Shown: positions 17,936-26,316 of the stretch, in pieces | Layout: the number at the start of each line of letters is the position of its first letter | Position numbering within the stretch: the first letter of the stretch is position 1 | Source: Nocardia aobensis NBRC 100429 | GTDB taxonomy: Bacteria > Actinomycetota > Actinomycetes > Mycobacteriales > Mycobacteriaceae | Length of the DNA stretch: 45,520 nucleotides | Direction of reading: 5' to 3' | Assembly: GCF_000308375.1 (NCBI RefSeq) | Contig: NZ_BAFQ01000138.1 | Coordinates: forward strand, 1 to 45,520 | Position numbers and translations under genes: made by a program | Notes under the pieces: generated by a model | What the model was told of the DNA's origin: nothing | Seen by the model: only the letters and a program-made list of their open reading frames with translations | Database searches by the model: none

Positions 17936-18943
17936 CAGGAGTTCGCTCAGCGGAAGGCTGTTGATGATCCGGTCGGCCGGGACCTGGTTCGCCGCGGCAC
18001 GTTCGCAACCGTAGCCCTGCCAATCCAGCTGGCCCGGCGCGTGCGCGTCGGTATCGATGCTGAAATGGCAGCCCATCTCCACGGCCAGGCGCAGCAACCG
18101 GCTCGGCGGATCGAGACGTTCCGGGCGGCTGTTGATTTCCACCGCCGTCCCGTAGCGGCGGCAGGCCTCGAAGACGAGTTCGGCGTCGAACGACGATTCC
18201 GGCCGGATGCCGCGATTGCCGGCGACCAATCGTCCGGTGCAGTGGCCGAGCACATCGACATTCGGATTCGCCACCGCGTACACCATGCGTTTCGTCATCG
18301 TCGCCGAGTCGGCCCGCAGGTTCGAATGTACGCTGGCCACAACGACATCCAGGCGAGCGAGCAGATCGGCCTCCTGGTCGAGGGTGCCGTCGTCGAGGAT
18401 GTCGACCTCGATACCGGTGAGGATCCGAAACGGCGCCAGCCGCTCGTTGAGTTCGGCGACCACGTCCAACTGGCGGCGCAGCCGCTCCGCGGACAGGCCG
18501 TTGGCGACTTTCAACCGCGGCGAATGATCGGTCAGCGCACAATATTCGTGGCCCAGCGCCTGCGCGGTGCGCATCATCTCCTCGATCGGGCTGCCGCCGT
18601 CGGACCAGTCGGAGTGGGTGTGCAGATCGCCCCGCAGCAGCGCGCGAACCTCGGCGCCCGCGGGTGCGATCGGCTGTGCGCCGGAACGCAATTCGGCCAG
18701 CCGCTGCGGTACGGCACCGGACACGGCCTGCTCGATCACCGCGGCGGTCTTGGGTCCGATACCCGAAAGCTCCTGCCAGGCACCGGATTCGCGGTACCGA
18801 TCGAAATCGGCGTCCGACAGCTCGGACACGACATCGGCCGCGCGCCGGTAGGCCTTGACCCGATGGGTCTGGGCGCGATCGCGTTCCATCCAGAACGCGA
18901 TCTCGCGCAGCGCGGCCACCGGGTCCGGAACGTGATCGGCCAC
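17918..18943 (-). CDS. PHP-domain metal-dependent phosphoesterase (PolX C-terminal type)
   Basis: A 341-residue protein. A helix-hairpin-helix motif near residues 57-70 (ELSGIGPKTAAVIEQ) precedes the PHP domain, which begins GDLHTHSDWSDGG with metal ligands His108 and His110. Later ligands include ALTDHSPR, ASVHSNLR, LGHCTGR and the final DTDAHAP. Bacterial relatives act as phosphoesterases or nucleases, sometimes tied to DNA repair; the substrate here is unknown. The start chosen is the GTG at 18943, which overlaps the stop of the upstream reductase; the longer frame extends into that gene without family similarity. Confidence 0.88.
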   Translation of the reverse strand: MADHVPDPVAALREIAFWMERDRAQTHRVKAYRRAADVVSELSDADFDRYRESGAWQELSGIGPKTAAVIEQAVSGAVPQRLAELRSGAQPIAPAGAEVRALLRGDLHTHSDWSDGGSPIEEMMRTAQALGHEYCALTDHSPRLKVANGLSAERLRRQLDVVAELNERLAPFRILTGIEVDILDDGTLDQEADLLARLDVVVASVHSNLRADSATMTKRMVYAVANPNVDVLGHCTGRLVAGNRGIRPESSFDAELVFEACRRYGTAVEINSRPERLDPPSRLLRLAVEMGCHFSIDTDAHAPGQLDWQGYGCERAAANQVPADRIINSLPLSELLAFTAR

Positions 18944-19524
18944 TAGCGGATCCGGCTGTACTTGACGAATGCCACCCCGTCCTCGAACACGCGGCCCGTG
19001 AGGACCCGGAACAGTGCCGGCTCCGGCAGCCGCGGTCCCGCGCCGAACAGCGGCCGGCCGTGCCCCAGCACGATCGGATACAACTTCAGGAAGATCTGGT
19101 CGATTTCCGGCAGCAGCGCCTGGGCCAATTCGCCGCCGCCGCACAACCAGATGCCCGACCCCTGCTCCTGCTTGAGTCCGCGCACGCGTCCCAGCGGGTC
19201 GGAGGAGATCAGCTCGACGTCTCGGGCCGGATCGCCGGGCAGGGTGGTCGACACGACGAACTGCCGCAGATGTGAATACGGGCTCGACGTGCCGGTCCGC
19301 ACGCCGAAATCGTGGGTTTTGCGGCCCATCAGCACGGTGTCGAAGCTTTCCCCCGGACTGTCGATCCCGAGCGATTCCCGGATCTTGGTCGGCAGCGTCT
19401 CCGGATACTGGGCGGTGATGGCCGGGCCGTGGTCACCGCCGACCGGGAAGAAATCGACCGATCCGTCCGAGGTGGCGATATACCCGTCGATGGTCGAGGC
19501 CACGAAGTAGGTGAGCTTGCGCAT
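18943..19524 (-). CDS. RibD C-terminal / dihydrofolate-reductase-fold protein
   Basis: A 193-residue protein of the RibD_C family, NADPH-binding with a DHFR fold. It opens with KLTYFVASTIDGYIA and has VLMGRKTHDF and the nucleotide-site motif IWLCGGGELAQALL. Family members without the deaminase half are stand-alone reductases of unknown substrate, distinct from riboflavin synthesis. ATG 19524 is chosen because GGGAGAACGG precedes it; an upstream in-frame GTG lacks this. Its end overlaps the PHP gene start, so the two are cotranscribed. Confidence 0.9.
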   Translation of the reverse strand: MRKLTYFVASTIDGYIATSDGSVDFFPVGGDHGPAITAQYPETLPTKIRESLGIDSPGESFDTVLMGRKTHDFGVRTGTSSPYSHLRQFVVSTTLPGDPARDVELISSDPLGRVRGLKQEQGSGIWLCGGGELAQALLPEIDQIFLKLYPIVLGHGRPLFGAGPRLPEPALFRVLTGRVFEDGVAFVKYSRIR

Positions 19525-19587
19525 CCGTTCTCCCTTCATGCGAAGTGGCGTCATCGGACACACCGCAAATTTAGCGCGTGCTCGCCA

Positions 19588-20445
19588 CTATCGCCGGGGC
19601 TTCGGCTGGCATCGCGGACAGGAGTAGGAGGAGCGGTTCATGAACTTCTCGCGGCGGATCGGGGCGCCGCAGCGACGGCACGGCTCGTCCTCACGACCGT
19701 AGGCGGCCAGCGACCGCTCGAAGTAACCGGAATTGCCGTTGACGTTGACATACAGCGCGTCGAAGGAGGTGCCGCCCGCGTCGAGGGCCGCGCCCATCAC
19801 CGTCTGCACCTCGCTCAGCAGCCGCCGCAGCGCGGGCCGGGTGAGCGCCGCGGCGGGGCGTTCGCCGTGGATGCGGGCTCGCCACAACGCCTCGTCGGCG
19901 TAGATGTTGCCGATGCCCGAGACCACCGTCTGATCCAGCAGCACGCGTTTGATCTCGGAGGATTTGGTCCGCATGCGCGCGACCACGGCCTCGGTGTCGA
20001 AACGGGGGTCGAGCGGATCGCGCGCGATGTGGGCGACCGATTCCGGCAGCTCCTCACCGTCGAGCGTGCCGAGCCGGTTCAGCGCCCAGCCACCGAAGGT
20101 GCGCTGATCGATGAAGCGCAACTGCGAGCCGTTGTCGAGTCCGGCGACGATATGCGCATGCTTCTCCAGCGGGGCCTGCGCGGACTGCACCAGCATCTGC
20201 CCGCTCATACCGAGGTGGACGACGAGTGCGGCATCGGGATCGTCGAAGGTCAGCCAGAGGAATTTGCCGCGGCGGCGGGCCGCTTCGATCCGCAGGCCCG
20301 CCATCCGGGCGGCGAGATCGTCGCCGCCGAGTTCGTGGCGGCGTACCGACCGCGGATGTTTGACCAGGACCGATTCCACGACGTGGCCGACGACGTGTTC
20401 CTCGAGTCCACGCCGCACCACCTCGACCTCGGGCAGCTCGGGCAT
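19588..20445 (-). CDS. mutM: Formamidopyrimidine-DNA glycosylase (Fpg/MutM)
   Basis: A 285-residue DNA repair enzyme that removes 8-oxoguanine and formamidopyrimidines and nicks the abasic site. N-terminal PELPEVE supplies the catalytic Pro and Glu, RRGKFLWL the conserved lysine, and [17 protein letters not shown] the helix-two-turn-helix. The C-terminal zinc finger is [13 protein letters not shown] followed by CPRC. Length and motifs are complete. The start overlaps the rnc stop by one base (TGATG), so it is coupled to RNase III as in mycobacteria. Confidence 0.98.
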   Translation of the reverse strand: MPELPEVEVVRRGLEEHVVGHVVESVLVKHPRSVRRHELGGDDLAARMAGLRIEAARRRGKFLWLTFDDPDAALVVHLGMSGQMLVQSAQAPLEKHAHIVAGLDNGSQLRFIDQRTFGGWALNRLGTLDGEELPESVAHIARDPLDPRFDTEAVVARMRTKSSEIKRVLLDQTVVSGIGNIYADEALWRARIHGERPAAALTRPALRRLLSEVQTVMGAALDAGGTSFDALYVNVNGNSGYFERSLAAYGREDEPCRRCGAPIRREKFMNRSSYSCPRCQPKPRR

Positions 20446-21200
20446 CAGTCCCCGGCTTCGGTGGAACCGTCCGCGGTGAGCGCCTGCCAGGCAGCGCCGG
20501 CGGCCTTCTGCTCGGCTTCCTTCTTCGACCGGCCGACGCCCTGCCCGTAGGCCGTGCCGCCGATCACCGCGGTAGCGGTGAATTCCTTGTCGTGGTCGGG
20601 ACCGGTCGAGGTGATCTCGTAGCTGGGCACGCCGATACCGCGTTCCGCGGTGAGCTCCTGCAGGCTGGTCTTCCAGTCCAGGCCGGCGCCCATCCGGGGA
20701 CCGCGTTCGAGCAGTTCGGCGAACAGCCGCAGCACGACTCCGCGCGCGACCTCGATGCCGTGTTGCAGATGGACCGCGCCCAGCAGCGATTCCATCCCGT
20801 CGGCGAGGATGCTCGCCTTGTCCCGACCGCCGGTGAGCTCCTCGCCCTTGCCGAGCAGCAGATGACGGCCGAGGCCGCCCTCACCCAGGCCGCGCGCGAC
20901 CTCGGCCAGGGCGTGCATATTCACCACACTGGCACGCAGTTTGGCGAGCTCACCCTCGGATTTCTCCGGATGCTCGAGGTACAGGCGCTCGGTGATGCTC
21001 AAACCGAGGACCGAATCGCCCAGGAACTCCAGGCGTTCGTTGGTCGGCAGACCACCGTTCTCGTAGGCGTACGAACGGTGGGTGAGCGCCAGCCGGAGCA
21101 GATCCGGACGCAGCTCCACGCCGAGCGCTTCCAGAAGGCTGGCGTGGTCAGCGGCATCGCCCGCTGCGGGTGCGGCCGCTTCGTCCTTACCGGCGGTCAC
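20445..21200 (-). CDS. rnc: Ribonuclease III
   Basis: A 251-residue double-strand-specific endoribonuclease that matures rRNA and some mRNAs. The catalytic signature [14 protein letters not shown] and the second acidic site near DGMESLLGA are intact. The C-terminal double-stranded RNA-binding domain runs from [10 protein letters not shown] to the end. The GTG at 21200 is chosen because the protein then begins shortly before the family core; the longer frame crosses rpmF. It sits between rpmF and mutM in the order DUF177-rpmF-rnc-mutM common in actinobacteria. Confidence 0.97.
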   Translation of the reverse strand: MTAGKDEAAAPAAGDAADHASLLEALGVELRPDLLRLALTHRSYAYENGGLPTNERLEFLGDSVLGLSITERLYLEHPEKSEGELAKLRASVVNMHALAEVARGLGEGGLGRHLLLGKGEELTGGRDKASILADGMESLLGAVHLQHGIEVARGVVLRLFAELLERGPRMGAGLDWKTSLQELTAERGIGVPSYEITSTGPDHDKEFTATAVIGGTAYGQGVGRSKKEAEQKAAGAAWQALTADGSTEAGD

Positions 21201-21223
21201 TTCGCGGCTACCCGATCGGCAGA

Positions 21224-21406
21224 TCAGATGGCCGAGGTGACCTGGCGGCCCTTGTAGGTGCCGCAGTTGGGGCACGCGATGTGCGGGAGGGTCTTCTGAC
21301 CGCACGCCCGGTTCGGGCAGGTGATCAGGGTCGGCGCGGTGGCCTTCCACTGGCTGCGCCGCGAGTGGGTGTTGGCACGAGACATCCGGCGCTTCGGAAC
21401 GGCCAC
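21224..21406 (-). CDS. rpmF: 50S ribosomal protein L32, zinc-binding form
   Basis: A 60-residue ribosomal protein beginning [20 protein letters not shown], the L32 signature. Four cysteines (CPNRAC then CPNC) form a zinc ribbon, so this is the C+ form rather than the zinc-independent paralogue some actinobacteria keep for zinc limitation. It follows the DUF177 gene by 2 bp and precedes rnc by 23 bp. Confidence 0.98.
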   Translation of the reverse strand: MAVPKRRMSRANTHSRRSQWKATAPTLITCPNRACGQKTLPHIACPNCGTYKGRQVTSAI

Positions 21407-21408
21407 GA

Positions 21409-22068
21409 CTACTTCTCCTCTGTCGTCGAACTTGCCGAACCATTGCGGCTGGCAAGAGATCGGTCTACGTCTGATGGGGCGTCGGAGACGCCGGTGCCGG
21501 GGGTTTCGCTCGCGAATTTCGCAAGCCCCGCCCAGCGAGGGTCCAGTATCTCATGCGTGTGATCCGGACCCGCAATCGCCATCCGGACACCGCATTCCGG
21601 GCACAGCCCGGCGCAATCGGGTTCGCACAGCGGTTGCAGTGGCAATTCCAGGCCGACGGCGTCGGTGACCACCGGCTCGATGTCGATCATGCCGTCGACG
21701 AGCCGGTAGATCTCGTCTTCCTCGGTGGTCTGCTCGGTCGCGCTGTCCGGATAGGCGAACAGTTCGGTGATCTCGAGTTCCAGATCGTCGGTGAACGACT
21801 CCAGGCAGCGCGAGCACTCCCCCTCGATCGGCGCCGACACCGAACCGGTGACCAGCACGCCCTCCGAGACCGCCTGCAGGGTCAGATCGAGATCGATCTC
21901 GGCGCCCGCCGGGATCGCGATCAGATCCAAGCCGATCTTCTCGGAGGCGGTGACGACCCGATGCACCTGCCGGATCGAGCCCGGGGCACGCCCCAGACTA
22001 CGGGTGTCCAGCACGAAATCCGCGTCGGTCTGACGACGACGCGAACCGGGACCGGACTGGGCGGACAT
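21409..22068 (-). CDS. DUF177 (YceD) family protein
   Basis: A 219-residue protein of the YceD/DUF177 family, usually next to rpmF and linked in other organisms to rRNA or ribosome assembly. It has the family motif CSRCLESF in the middle and a cysteine set [13 protein letters not shown] near the C-terminus, plausibly a metal site. ATG 22068 is chosen; a GTG five codons earlier is an alternative, and neither has a strong ribosome site. The C-terminal 40 residues are low complexity. Its M. tuberculosis counterpart is Rv2926c. Confidence 0.9.
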   Translation of the reverse strand: MSAQSGPGSRRRQTDADFVLDTRSLGRAPGSIRQVHRVVTASEKIGLDLIAIPAGAEIDLDLTLQAVSEGVLVTGSVSAPIEGECSRCLESFTDDLELEITELFAYPDSATEQTTEEDEIYRLVDGMIDIEPVVTDAVGLELPLQPLCEPDCAGLCPECGVRMAIAGPDHTHEILDPRWAGLAKFASETPGTGVSDAPSDVDRSLASRNGSASSTTEEK

Positions 22069-22164
22069 CGGGCACTCACTCACGTTTCGAGGGGGTTTGG
22101 GCAACCACTCCACAGTACGCGAACTGCGCCGATCCCCCCAAATCCCGGAACGAGCGCGAGCGGA

Positions 22165-22911
22165 TCAGCGGCGGAAGTCGGCGGCGTAGTCCGGAATGCC
22201 GGTCCCCGAACGCAATTGCTGACGACCGCGGCCGACCGTCCGCAGCGTCGAGTGCAGAGTCTCCTCGAAATCGGCGAGCTGGGAATCGACGTATTGGTCG
22301 CATTCCTCGCGCAACCGGTCCGCCTCGGTCTGCGCGGCGTCGATCAACCGCGCGGATTCGCCGTGCGCGGCCCGCACCACCTCGGTCTGCGACACCAGGC
22401 GTTCCTGTTCGGCCTGTCCCTCGGCCACCGACCGGTCGTAGGAGGCCTGGCCCGCCGCGATCATCCGCTCCGATTCGGTGCGGGCGCGGCCGGTGAGCGC
22501 CTCGTATTCGGCCTTGCCGTCGGTCACGATGCGATCGGCCTCGGCCTGCGCGGTCGCGACCAGATGATCGGCGTGCGCGCGAGCCTCGGCGACCATCCGG
22601 TCGGCGTGCGCCTTGGCGTCGGCCAGCAACCGGTCGGCCTCCTCGCGGGCGCCGGCGACGGTCTGTTCGGCCTGGTCGTTGGCGCCGGTCACCGTCGCCT
22701 CGGCGGAGTTGCGGGCGTCGGAGACGATCTTGTCGCGGTGGTCGAGCACGTCCTGGGCGTCGTCGAGTTCGCCGGGCAGCGCCTCACGCACATCGTCGAG
22801 CAGTTCCAGCACCTCACCGCGGGGCACGATGCAATTGCGGGTCGGCGGGATACCCCGCGCCTCTTCGACGATCGCGACCAGTTCGTCGAGTGCCTCGAAT
22901 ACGCGATACAT
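22165..22911 (-). CDS. sepIVA: DivIVA-like septation protein SepIVA
   Basis: A 248-residue coiled-coil protein. It opens MYRVFEALDELVAIVEEARG, the conserved N-terminus of the mycobacterial SepIVA group (Rv2927c). From about residue 65 to 225 it has an almost unbroken Ala/Glu/Asp-rich coiled coil with repeated EADRxxADAKAHADRMV-like units. In mycobacteria SepIVA acts in cell division and envelope precursor control at the membrane domain and septum. The start is the ATG at 22911 with AGCAGG directly before it. Neighbouring DUF177, rnc and mutM match the mycobacterial order, which strengthens the call. Confidence 0.9.
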   Translation of the reverse strand: MYRVFEALDELVAIVEEARGIPPTRNCIVPRGEVLELLDDVREALPGELDDAQDVLDHRDKIVSDARNSAEATVTGANDQAEQTVAGAREEADRLLADAKAHADRMVAEARAHADHLVATAQAEADRIVTDGKAEYEALTGRARTESERMIAAGQASYDRSVAEGQAEQERLVSQTEVVRAAHGESARLIDAAQTEADRLREECDQYVDSQLADFEETLHSTLRTVGRGRQQLRSGTGIPDYAADFRR

Positions 22912-23064
22912 CCTGCTGACCCCACTCTCGTGCCGAACTACTGCTCTCGGCCCCAGTGTGCCCGCATCCCGCGTGTCTGCCCAGATCACCATCGGTGTGT
23001 CGGGCGGTGTTTCCTATCCCACACAAATCAAGTGGAGGAAATCTCTCCGCTTGGTGCTATCTTT

Positions 23065-23080
23065 TCTACCGAGCGGTAGA
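23065..23080. promoter_or_regulatory. TetR-type inverted repeat upstream of gtrA-like gene
   Basis: TCTACCGAGCGGTAGA: 7-bp arms TCTACCG and CGGTAGA around AG. The ACCGNNCGGT core is common in TetR-family operators. TATCTT just upstream could be a -10 box. It lies between the divergent sepIVA and gtrA-like genes, and no TetR gene is in the window. Confidence 0.55.
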
Positions 23081-23132
23081 CCAGCCGGAACCCGTCGCCA
23101 ACGGCGTCCGGCACTGTGCGATCGGAACGACC

Positions 23133-23678
23133 ATGGTTGTCCTTTATCCGGCACCTCCGGGTATGTGGGTGAACCCACAGCCCGATCCGGGTGTATCCAT
23201 CGTGCACAGCGAACTGCTGGCCGAGACGCCGGAGCCGCAGCAGTCCCCGCCTCGCATCCGCCGCCTCGCCTCGCGCTTCGCCAGCTATCTGCGCGGCGAC
23301 CACTGGCTGCCGCAACTCGTCCGCTTCGCGCTGGTCGGCGGTTTCAGCAATATCGGCTACTTCCTGCTGTTCCTGGCCTGCTACAGCGGCGGGCCGCAGC
23401 TCGCCAACCTGACCGGATCCATCGTCAGCACGGCACTTGCCAACGAACTGCACCGCCGCCTGACCTTCCACGCCGCCGACCGGGTCGGCTGGCTCGCCGC
23501 CCAACTCGAGGGCGGTGGACTGGCGCTGGCCGGACTCGCCATCACCTCGGGGGCGCTGGCGGTCCTCGATATCGCGGCGCCCGGACTCGCCGACGTCACC
23601 GAGGCGATCGCCGTCATCGGCATCACCGCCGGAGTCGGCGCGCTGCGCTTCCTCACCCTGCGGCTCTGGGTCTTCTGA
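23133..23678 (+). CDS. GtrA-like four-helix membrane protein
   Basis: A 181-residue GtrA-family protein. Members help move polyprenyl-phosphate-linked sugars across the membrane for wall glycan modification. The motif QLVRFALVGGFSNIGYFLLF starts the first helix, and ALANELHRRLTFHA is the usual NxxxxRRxTF region after the second. Two more helices follow and the protein ends LRLWVF. The start is uncertain: ATG 23133 has only a weak GGAA upstream; ATG 23163 is an alternative. In M. tuberculosis a GtrA-like protein acts in arabinogalactan assembly, but orthology is not shown here. The 3' end is tandemly duplicated. Confidence 0.85.
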   Translation: MVVLYPAPPGMWVNPQPDPGVSIVHSELLAETPEPQQSPPRIRRLASRFASYLRGDHWLPQLVRFALVGGFSNIGYFLLFLACYSGGPQLANLTGSIVSTALANELHRRLTFHAADRVGWLAAQLEGGGLALAGLAITSGALAVLDIAAPGLADVTEAIAVIGITAGVGALRFLTLRLWVF

Positions 23679-23709
23679 TCGCCTGGCGGCTCTGGGTCTT
23701 CTGATCGCC
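23661..23709 (+). repeat. Tandem duplication at the 3' end of the gtrA-like gene
   Basis: The 23 bases at 23661-23683, covering the last codons and stop (CTCTGGGTCTTCTGA), recur at 23687-23709 with a 26-bp period. The second copy lies outside the gene, so the protein is not altered. It looks like a slipped-strand duplication. Confidence 0.85.
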
Positions 23710-23980
23710 CGTCGTGCTCCTGCACGGGGTGCGGCTGCAACCTGGTCATTTGAGCAAGGAACCGAGCCTCTGTACCCCACGTCCTAACTCAGCAAACGTC
23801 GTTGCGAGTTCTCATCGTGGGAGGTTCGGCAATGCATCACCGTTCGGGGAATTACTGCCCGGGAAGACCCACCCTCTGGCGCGCGGGTCTGCGCGCGGCC
23901 GCGTCCCCGCGCCCTCGGGTACCGATCCCCTGTCCGCTCCTGCCCCGCCCGCGCCACACCCGCCCGTACCAGGATCCGCA
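23679..23980. other. Intergenic region between gtrA-like and AbiEi-like genes
   Basis: This 302-bp stretch holds the second copy of the gtrA 3' duplication and otherwise nothing I can name. Frames crossing it look non-coding: they are Pro/Arg-rich without ribosome sites. No strong terminator or promoter is visible. Confidence 0.5.
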
Positions 23981-24991
23981 ATGACCCACGACAGCGGATG
24001 TGCCGAAATCCTGTGCGGCCCAGGGCGGCAGGCGCGTGCGGGTGGGCTGCATCGACGTCGTGATGTGGTGTCGGTCGGGGTCAGCGACGACGAGATCCGG
24101 CGGCGGTGCGCGATCGGAAGCTGGCGGCGGGTGCGGCGCGGGGCGTATGCGGAGGCCTCGGCACTCGCCGAACTGGACGGCGTGGCGCGGCACCGGCTGG
24201 CGGTGGCGGCGCTGCTACCGGAGATGGCGGCCGACGCCGTGGTGAGCCATCAATCGGCGGCGGTGCTGCTGGGGGCGCCGATGTCCCCGGCGCTGCTGGA
24301 TCGGGTGCACGTCACGCGCAATCGACGCCACGGCGGGCGCATCAAGCCGAATCTGACGGTGCATTGCGCACCGGTCCCCGTCGTCGCCGAACGGGATGGG
24401 CTGCTGGTCACCAGTCCCGCCCGCACCGTCGTCGACCTGGCGCGCACGCTTCCGTTCGAATCCGCGGTCGTCGTCGGCGACGCCCTCGCTCGCGAGTTCG
24501 GCATCACCGCAGCGGCATTGGCGCGCGAACTGGCCCGGGCCCGCGGCCGGCGCGGCGTCGACGCTGCCCGGCACGTGATCGGTTTCCTCGATCCGCGCAG
24601 CGCCGGAGTCGACCACTCCCGGGTCCGGGTGCTGCTGCGGCTGCTCGGATACCCGCCCGCGGCCGCGGGCGGAGTGATCCATGCCGACGACGGGCGGGTG
24701 CTGGGGACGGCGGATCTGTATCTGGGCCGGACCGGCGTGGTGCTCGAGGTCGACGGGCACCGGACGAAAAGGGCACACGTACACGGGGACCCGTCGCACC
24801 GAGCGCCGGATGTGCTGTTGCGGCGCTACGGATTTCGGACGATCCGTACCACTTGGCGCGAGTTGAGCACCGGAGTCGCCGCGCAGCGCGTGCACGCCGC
24901 GCTGAGCCGGGCGCGCGAGCAGCGTCCTCGCGGCTACATCCGCCCCGCTCCGCTTCCGCCCGCGACGCCGCTGCGGCTGCGTGCGCTGTGA
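23981..24991 (+). CDS. AbiEi-like protein with C-terminal nuclease-like (DUF559-type) domain
   Basis: A 336-residue protein from an ATG with CCAGGATCC upstream. The N-terminal part has a winged-helix-like AbiEi pattern (RRCAIGSWRRVRRGAY, HQSAAVLLG, RTVVDLARTLPF). The C-terminal part resembles DUF559/Vsr-like PD-(D/E)xK folds: Asp245 in TADLYLGRTG, then Glu256 and Asp258 in VLEVDGH, then YGFRTIRTTWREL. Many actinobacteria carry several such solitary genes. The AbiEii nucleotidyltransferase toxin partner is absent on both sides, so this is not a classic type IV toxin-antitoxin pair. Function is unknown. Confidence 0.72.
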   Translation: MTHDSGCAEILCGPGRQARAGGLHRRRDVVSVGVSDDEIRRRCAIGSWRRVRRGAYAEASALAELDGVARHRLAVAALLPEMAADAVVSHQSAAVLLGAPMSPALLDRVHVTRNRRHGGRIKPNLTVHCAPVPVVAERDGLLVTSPARTVVDLARTLPFESAVVVGDALAREFGITAAALARELARARGRRGVDAARHVIGFLDPRSAGVDHSRVRVLLRLLGYPPAAAGGVIHADDGRVLGTADLYLGRTGVVLEVDGHRTKRAHVHGDPSHRAPDVLLRRYGFRTIRTTWRELSTGVAAQRVHAALSRAREQRPRGYIRPAPLPPATPLRLRAL

Positions 24992-25036
24992 CGACCACGA
25001 TCGGCTCGGCCTGCCCGGACCTGTTAGCGTCGCTGC

Positions 25037-25522
25037 ATGGCTGGAGCACTGTGCCCCGGGTCCTTCGATCCGGTGACCAACGGGCATATCGACGTCATCT
25101 CGCGCGCGGCCGCGCAGTTCGACGAGGTGGTCGTGACCGTGATGATCAACAAGAGCAAGCAGGGCATGTTCAGCGTCGACGAGCGGATCGAGATGTTGCG
25201 CGAGGCGACCGCCGATCTGCCGAACGTGCGGATCGAATCCTGGTACGGGCTGCTGGTCGATTTCGCTCGCGAACAGGGCATCACCGCCATGGTCAAGGGC
25301 CTGCGCGATGCCACCGATCTCGGATACGAGATGCAGATGGCCCAGATGAACAAGCACCTCTCGGGCGTCGACACCTACTTCCTGGCCACCAACCCGGCGC
25401 TGAGCTTCCTGTCCAGTTCCCTGGTCAAGGAGGTCGCGACCTTCGGCGGCGACGTCACCGGCATGTTGCCGCCGGAGGTTCACAAACGCCTGCTCGCGCG
25501 CATCGCCGAACGTCGCGGCTGA
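25037..25522 (+). CDS. coaD: Phosphopantetheine adenylyltransferase
   Basis: A 161-residue enzyme transferring AMP to 4'-phosphopantetheine, the penultimate step of coenzyme A synthesis. The nucleotidyltransferase motif [12 protein letters not shown] includes His17, and [14 protein letters not shown] is the conserved C-terminal signature. Length fits exactly. It is convergent with rsmD, as in M. tuberculosis, where Rv2965c and Rv2966c are neighbours. Confidence 0.98.
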   Translation: MAGALCPGSFDPVTNGHIDVISRAAAQFDEVVVTVMINKSKQGMFSVDERIEMLREATADLPNVRIESWYGLLVDFAREQGITAMVKGLRDATDLGYEMQMAQMNKHLSGVDTYFLATNPALSFLSSSLVKEVATFGGDVTGMLPPEVHKRLLARIAERRG

Positions 25523-25529
25523 GCCGGTC

Positions 25530-25558
25530 GCCGCGGCGGCCGGAGCCACCGCCGCGGC
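25530..25558. terminator. Hairpin between convergent coaD and rsmD
   Basis: Perfect arms GCCGCGGCGG (25530-25539) and CCGCCGCGGC (25549-25558) enclose a 9-nt loop, starting 8 bp after the coaD stop. There is no U tract, so termination efficiency is uncertain. The site suits a bidirectional terminator. Confidence 0.6.
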
Positions 25559-25605
25559 AGGCTTCGCCGACGGGAACGACCGCTGACCGAGGCCCGGGCC
25601 GAGGA

Positions 25606-26163
25606 TTACCCGCGGTATTCCGCCAGGTCGACGCGGGTTTCGCCGTATCGGCGCGACTTCAACGCCGAATAACCTGCGGGCCATGCCGTTTCGGGTGATC
25701 GCGCCGACCGCTCGACGACGATCAGCGCGTCCTCGTACAGCCACCCGTTGGCCGCCAGCGCCCGCAGGTCGGCCTCGACAGCGGCCTCGTCCACGGCGTA
25801 GGGCGGGTCGGACAGCACCAGGTCGTACGGTTCGGCGGGTGCCGTCGCCACGACGGAAGCGACTGTGCCCGTGCGCAATTCGGCGCCGGGCACATCCAGA
25901 TCCGCGATGTTTCCGCGAATCACCGCGGCCGCCTTGCGATCCGATTCGACCAGCAGAGCATGAGTCGCCCCGCGCGACAGCGCCTCCAGACCGAGGGCCC
26001 CGGAACCGGCATAGAGGTCGAGCACCCGGATGCCGTCGAAATCCAGGCGCGCGGAGAGCGCGTTGAACAGTGCTTCCCGCACCCGATCCGAGGTGGGCCT
26101 GGTTCCAGCGGGCGGAACCCGCAGCCGCCGGCCACCGGCCGTGCCCGCGACGATCCGGGTCAC
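25606..26163 (-). CDS. rsmD: 16S rRNA (guanine(966)-N(2))-methyltransferase RsmD
   Basis: A 185-residue class I methyltransferase that modifies G966 of 16S rRNA. The SAM-binding motif VLDLYAGSGALGLEALSRGA is at about residues 47-66, and the catalytic SDPPY motif at 118-122. N-terminal RIVAGTAGGRRL is the usual RsmD opening. It lies 153 bp downstream of pyc on the same strand; that gap holds nothing I recognise. Confidence 0.96.
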   Translation of the reverse strand: MTRIVAGTAGGRRLRVPPAGTRPTSDRVREALFNALSARLDFDGIRVLDLYAGSGALGLEALSRGATHALLVESDRKAAAVIRGNIADLDVPGAELRTGTVASVVATAPAEPYDLVLSDPPYAVDEAAVEADLRALAANGWLYEDALIVVERSARSPETAWPAGYSALKSRRYGETRVDLAEYRG

Positions 26164-26316
26164 CGCGATCCCTCCGTGGCCCGCCGAGGGCGCGAGGTCG
26201 CGCGAGCGGGTCGGCCCCGCCCGCGCGACGGCATCGGCACCTGCACCGACATACGGCGTGTACGACCGATCACGGCCGGCCCCCGCTACGCGCCCGAATG
26301 TGGCTGACCGGCACCG

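Noticed and set aside
23802..23984. Short frame beginning RVLIVGGSAM, like a Rossmann N-terminus
   Set aside because: Similarity stops after about ten residues, the start would be TTG without a ribosome site, and the rest is Pro/Arg-rich. Too short to call a pseudogene.
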